Shown here piece by piece: positions 61,831-64,000 of a stretch of DNA of 64,000 nucleotides; position 1 is the stretch's first letter; the number at the start of each line of letters is the position of its first letter. The DNA comes from Bradyrhizobium sp. 1 (GTDB lineage: Bacteria > Pseudomonadota > Alphaproteobacteria > Rhizobiales > Xanthobacteraceae). Below the pieces are notes generated by a model, which worked only from the letters and a program-made list of their open reading frames with translations, was not told the origin of the DNA and did not search any database. The translations under genes and the position numbers were made by a program. The DNA lies in assembly GCF_023073315.1 (NCBI RefSeq), contig NZ_JADPJH010000033.1, positions 883,098 through 947,097 on the forward strand, written 5' to 3'.

Positions 61831-62235
61831 ATGTTGCGGATTATTGCCCATGTGACGCTGCTGGCCGGCGCGCTTGCGCTTGGGGCCTGCGGCTTTGCCG
61901 ACAGCCGCGCGCCCGTGCCCGAGTTCATGCGCATCAAGGAAGCCGAGCAGCCGCCGCACGAGCCGCCCCCCGACGTCAAGCGCGTGGTGCGCGAGCAGAT
62001 CGATAGCGTCTTCCTCAACACGTCCTATCCGCGCGAGGTGCATGTCGCTTCGCCGCATCGCGAGGTGCGCGGACCGGGCTGGACAGCCTGCGTCCGCGCG
62101 CAGCTCACCTCGGCAACCGGCTCTTCGCTCGGCCCCCAGACCTATGTCGTGACCATCAACGGCGGAAAGGTCGTCGATCGCCGCCGCGCGGAGGCTGACG
62201 ACATCTGCGGCACGGAAAGTTATGAGCCGATCTAG
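61831..62235 (+). CDS. Hypothetical lipoprotein
   Basis: A 134-residue lipoprotein precursor. LRIIAHVTLLAGALALGACGF ends in a lipobox (LGAC). The mature part includes VVREQIDSVFLNTSYPREVHV and GPGWTACVRAQLTSATGSS, with two more cysteines. Not a recognised family. A GGGGACC is upstream of the ATG at 61831; an ATG at 61807 is in frame. Confidence 0.78.
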   Translation: MLRIIAHVTLLAGALALGACGFADSRAPVPEFMRIKEAEQPPHEPPPDVKRVVREQIDSVFLNTSYPREVHVASPHREVRGPGWTACVRAQLTSATGSSLGPQTYVVTINGGKVVDRRRAEADDICGTESYEPI

Positions 62236-62305
62236 CTCGGTCGTTTTCAGACGTGGTCATCAGACCGGACTCGCACCGCAAAGGTCCGGCCAGTATAGCG
62301 AGGCC

Positions 62306-62882
62306 ATGCCAGAGTTCGACGCACGATACGAAGCCCTTCGCCGCCGTGACGCAGCAATGGACGGCATCGTGTTCGTCGCGGTGAAGACGACCGGAATCTA
62401 CTGCCGCCCTGTCTGTCCAGCAAAAACTCCGCTCGCGCGTTGCATTCGATCGAAGCGCCGCCGCTGCCGAGCAGGCCGGCTTCCGCCCCTGCCTCAGATG
62501 TCGTCCAGAAACCGCCCCGTTCTGTCCAGCGTGGAAGGGCACACGGACAACGGTTGAACGTGCGCTCGCCTTCATCGAAGCCGGAGAGCTGGATCGCAGC
62601 AGCGTGGATCGGCTAGCCGAACGACTGGGAGTCGGTACGCGTCATCTGACGCGCTTGTTCGCCCGGCATCTCGACGCATCCCCGCTGCAAGTGGCCCTCT
62701 CGCTCCGTGTGCAGCGCGCCAAGCGGCTGCTTGACACCAGCGATCTTCCGATCGCGGCCGTGGCGGAACGCTCCGGCTTTTCAAGCGTGCGACGTATGAG
62801 CACGGCGTTCGCGCAACTCTACGGTCGTCCGCCTTCGGCATTCCGAAAAAGAAGCTGCGAGCGCAGGTTCGCGGTCGGCTGA
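62306..62882 (+). pseudogene. Frameshifted Ada-type AraC regulator
   Basis: The first frame encodes the Ada zinc-binding domain start (DARYEALRRRDAAMDGIVFV, GIYCRPVCPAKTPLAR with two zinc cysteines), then loses homology at about 62442. From 62445 the frame one base on reads FDRSAAAEQAGFRPCLRCRPE (the other two zinc cysteines), then FIEAGELDRSSVDRLAERLGV and an AraC helix-turn-helix (LQVALSLRVQRAKRLLDTSD) to 62882. The missing NV-type residues suggest a 5-base deletion. An Ada/AlkA-type methyltransferase or glycosylase domain is absent. Confidence 0.82.
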
Positions 62883-62900
62883 GCAACAACGAGGACATCA

Positions 62901-63369
62901 ATGGCCAGCAGGATCTACGGAACAGTTGATGCCGAACGTCAGAACCAGATGAGCGGGCTCGAATTCGTCCAGGGCCTTGCAGCTGGAACACTCCCCCTCA
63001 ACACGATCGCGCAGACCCTCGGCTATGACGTGGGAAGCCGAGAGCGGCCGTGTCGTCGTCGCGCTCGTGCCCACCGGCGCTCACCTCAATCCGGCAGGCA
63101 CGGTGCATGGCGGCCTCACGGCCACCTTGCTCGACAGTTGCATGGGTTTGGCAATCCAATCGACGCTTGACAAGGGAATCGGCCAGACAACGCTCGAGTT
63201 CAAGATCTCGCTGCTGCGGCCGATCACGCCGGAGACAGGCCCGATCACGGCCGAAGGCAGGGTCCTGAATTGCGGCCGTCGCATTGGAACGGCCGACGGA
63301 CGCGTGACAGATGCCAAGGGCCGATTGCTTGCCCATGGCACGACGACGTGCCTCATCTTCCCGACGTGA
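62901..63369 (+). pseudogene. Frameshifted PaaI-type thioesterase
   Basis: The first frame gives MASRIYGTVDAERQNQMSGL and LPLNTIAQTLGYDV; at GTGGGAAGCC (63031-63040) homology moves to the next frame with EAESGRVVVALVPTGAHLNPAGTVHGGLTATLLDSCMG and on to 63369. Removing one G from the GGG at 63032-63034 restores a single PaaI-type protein of about 155 residues. This is the second frameshift in 600 bases. Confidence 0.82.
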
Positions 63370-63486
63370 GACGAGAGGAACAAACCGCGGCATGCGAGCG
63401 GTTCCGGGAAAAACCTGTAAGTCGCCCGGAACGATCCCCGCCTCCCCTTCTTGTTACCGCCGAGGGCAGTTTCGGAGGAGGACAGG

Positions 63487-63816
63487 ATGAGGAATTTTAC
63501 GATTGCACTGCTGGCTGGCGTCGGCGCCCTCGCGGCGGCGAGCGGCGCAAAGGCCGCCGATATCTACACGACCAGCGAATACGCCAACCCCGCGCTCGTT
63601 CAGCAAGTCCGGCTCGTGTGCGATGATGCCGGCAATTGCTATCGCACCCGCGGAGGCGCGCGCGTGATCGTGCGCGACTCCTATAATTCGATGCCGCGCG
63701 AGCGATATTACGAGCGCCGCAGCTATCGCGACTGGGACGATGGTCCGCGTGGCGGCGTCGGCATTCGCGCACCGGGCGTCAGCGTAGGCGTCGGTGTCGG
63801 CGGCGACCGCTGGTAG
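63487..63816 (+). CDS. Small secreted protein
   Basis: A 109-residue precursor with a signal peptide (FTIALLAGVGALAAASGAKAAD), then a mature part with two cysteines (VRLVCDDAGNCYRTRG), an arginine/tyrosine-rich middle and a glycine/valine-rich end (GVSVGVGVGGDRW). GGAGGAGGACAGG precedes the ATG. Family not recognised. A terminator-like hairpin follows. Confidence 0.8.
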   Translation: MRNFTIALLAGVGALAAASGAKAADIYTTSEYANPALVQQVRLVCDDAGNCYRTRGGARVIVRDSYNSMPRERYYERRSYRDWDDGPRGGVGIRAPGVSVGVGVGGDRW

Positions 63817-63834
63817 TCGATGAAACCATGAGAG

Positions 63835-63868
63835 ACGGGACCGGACGAGACAGCTCGTCCGGTCCCGT
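63835..63868. terminator. Bidirectional hairpin, 15-bp perfect stem
   Basis: ACGGGACCGGACGAG and CTCGTCCGGTCCCGT pair perfectly around ACAG, between convergent genes. Confidence 0.85.
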
Positions 63869-63872
63869 TCCG

Positions 63873-64000
63873 TCAGGTCTCGAGCGGATCGGCCGGCGTG
63901 ACGATGCACGTTGACGACGGGAGCTGCGCGATGAAGCGCGCGAGCACCATGCCGGCGCACATCGCGGCGACGAAGATGAAGGCCGAGGTCGAGCCGAATC
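63873..64000 (-). CDS. 3' end of a transporter, probably MFS (partial)
   Basis: Reading leftward from the window edge: TSAFIFVAAMCAGMVLARFI, AQLPSSTCIVTPADPLET then a stop at 63873. The hydrophobic end and acidic short tail look like the last helix of a major-facilitator-type transporter. The 5' part lies outside the window. Confidence 0.5.
   Translation of the reverse strand, partial: FGSTSAFIFVAAMCAGMVLARFIAQLPSSTCIVTPADPLET

Overview
The window reads as chromosomal DNA of a high-GC alphaproteobacterium, most likely Bradyrhizobium (Nitrobacteraceae). The reasons are the protein sequences, the type of small lipoproteins and DUF proteins, an alphaproteobacterial GTTC-N7-GTTC SOS box at recA, and several families of palindromic intergenic repeats typical of that group. 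It is mostly core genome. I found no phage, transposase, CRISPR array, rRNA or tRNA.

Layout. 0-3.5 kb: two tandem beta-lactamase-fold serine hydrolases, a macrodomain protein and the CGFS glutaredoxin grxD, all minus. 3.7-6.0 kb: the ergothioneine pair egtB-egtD. 6-9.8 kb: LtrA, BolA, DUF427, DUF1328 and acyltransferase-3 genes. 9.9-19.6 kb: purine synthesis (purL; purC-purS-purQ with an orphan Bug-type binding protein overlapping purQ; purB), a DUF1476 gene, an EamA transporter and a TPR protein. 19.6-25.7 kb: a cyanate module (Tat-exported binding protein, permease, ATPase, cyanase cynS) behind a near-perfect sigma-54 promoter, with a divergent PAS/sigma-54 activator. 25.8-30.4 kb: a DUF4375 protein, a sulfurtransferase / acyl-CoA-dehydrogenase-like / OsmC cluster and a divergent TetR regulator. 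30.5-35.4 kb: a BTAD-alpha/beta-hydrolase fusion divergent from an mddA-LuxR-quinone oxidoreductase-hot-dog gene chain.

35.5-52.6 kb: a TPR protein, a TrmJ-DUF559 fusion, icd, a DUF3455 protein, a cyclic-nucleotide-gated K+ channel, alaS, a tandem glycine riboswitch driving gcvT-gcvH-gcvP, two DUF1835 paralogues (one cut short by an in-frame amber codon) and recA. 52.7-64 kb: an accessory-looking stretch of short secreted, lipoprotein and membrane proteins, two tandem candidate small RNAs with matching architecture, thioesterase, HdeA-like and PilZ genes, a PQQ dehydrogenase coupled to a small periplasmic protein, two adjacent frameshifted genes (Ada-type regulator and thioesterase), and the 3' end of a probable MFS transporter at the right edge.

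Functional links. The cyanate module imports cyanate and hydrolyses it to ammonia and CO2 under nitrogen-type (sigma-54) control. The riboswitch ties glycine cleavage to glycine level. GrxD and BolA are likely Fe-S partners, separated here by the ergothioneine genes. The 27-35 kb region has a sulfur theme (rhodanese, OsmC, methanethiol methylation). Starts were reassigned where a ribosome-binding site, stop-start overlap or family length argued for it; each case is noted.
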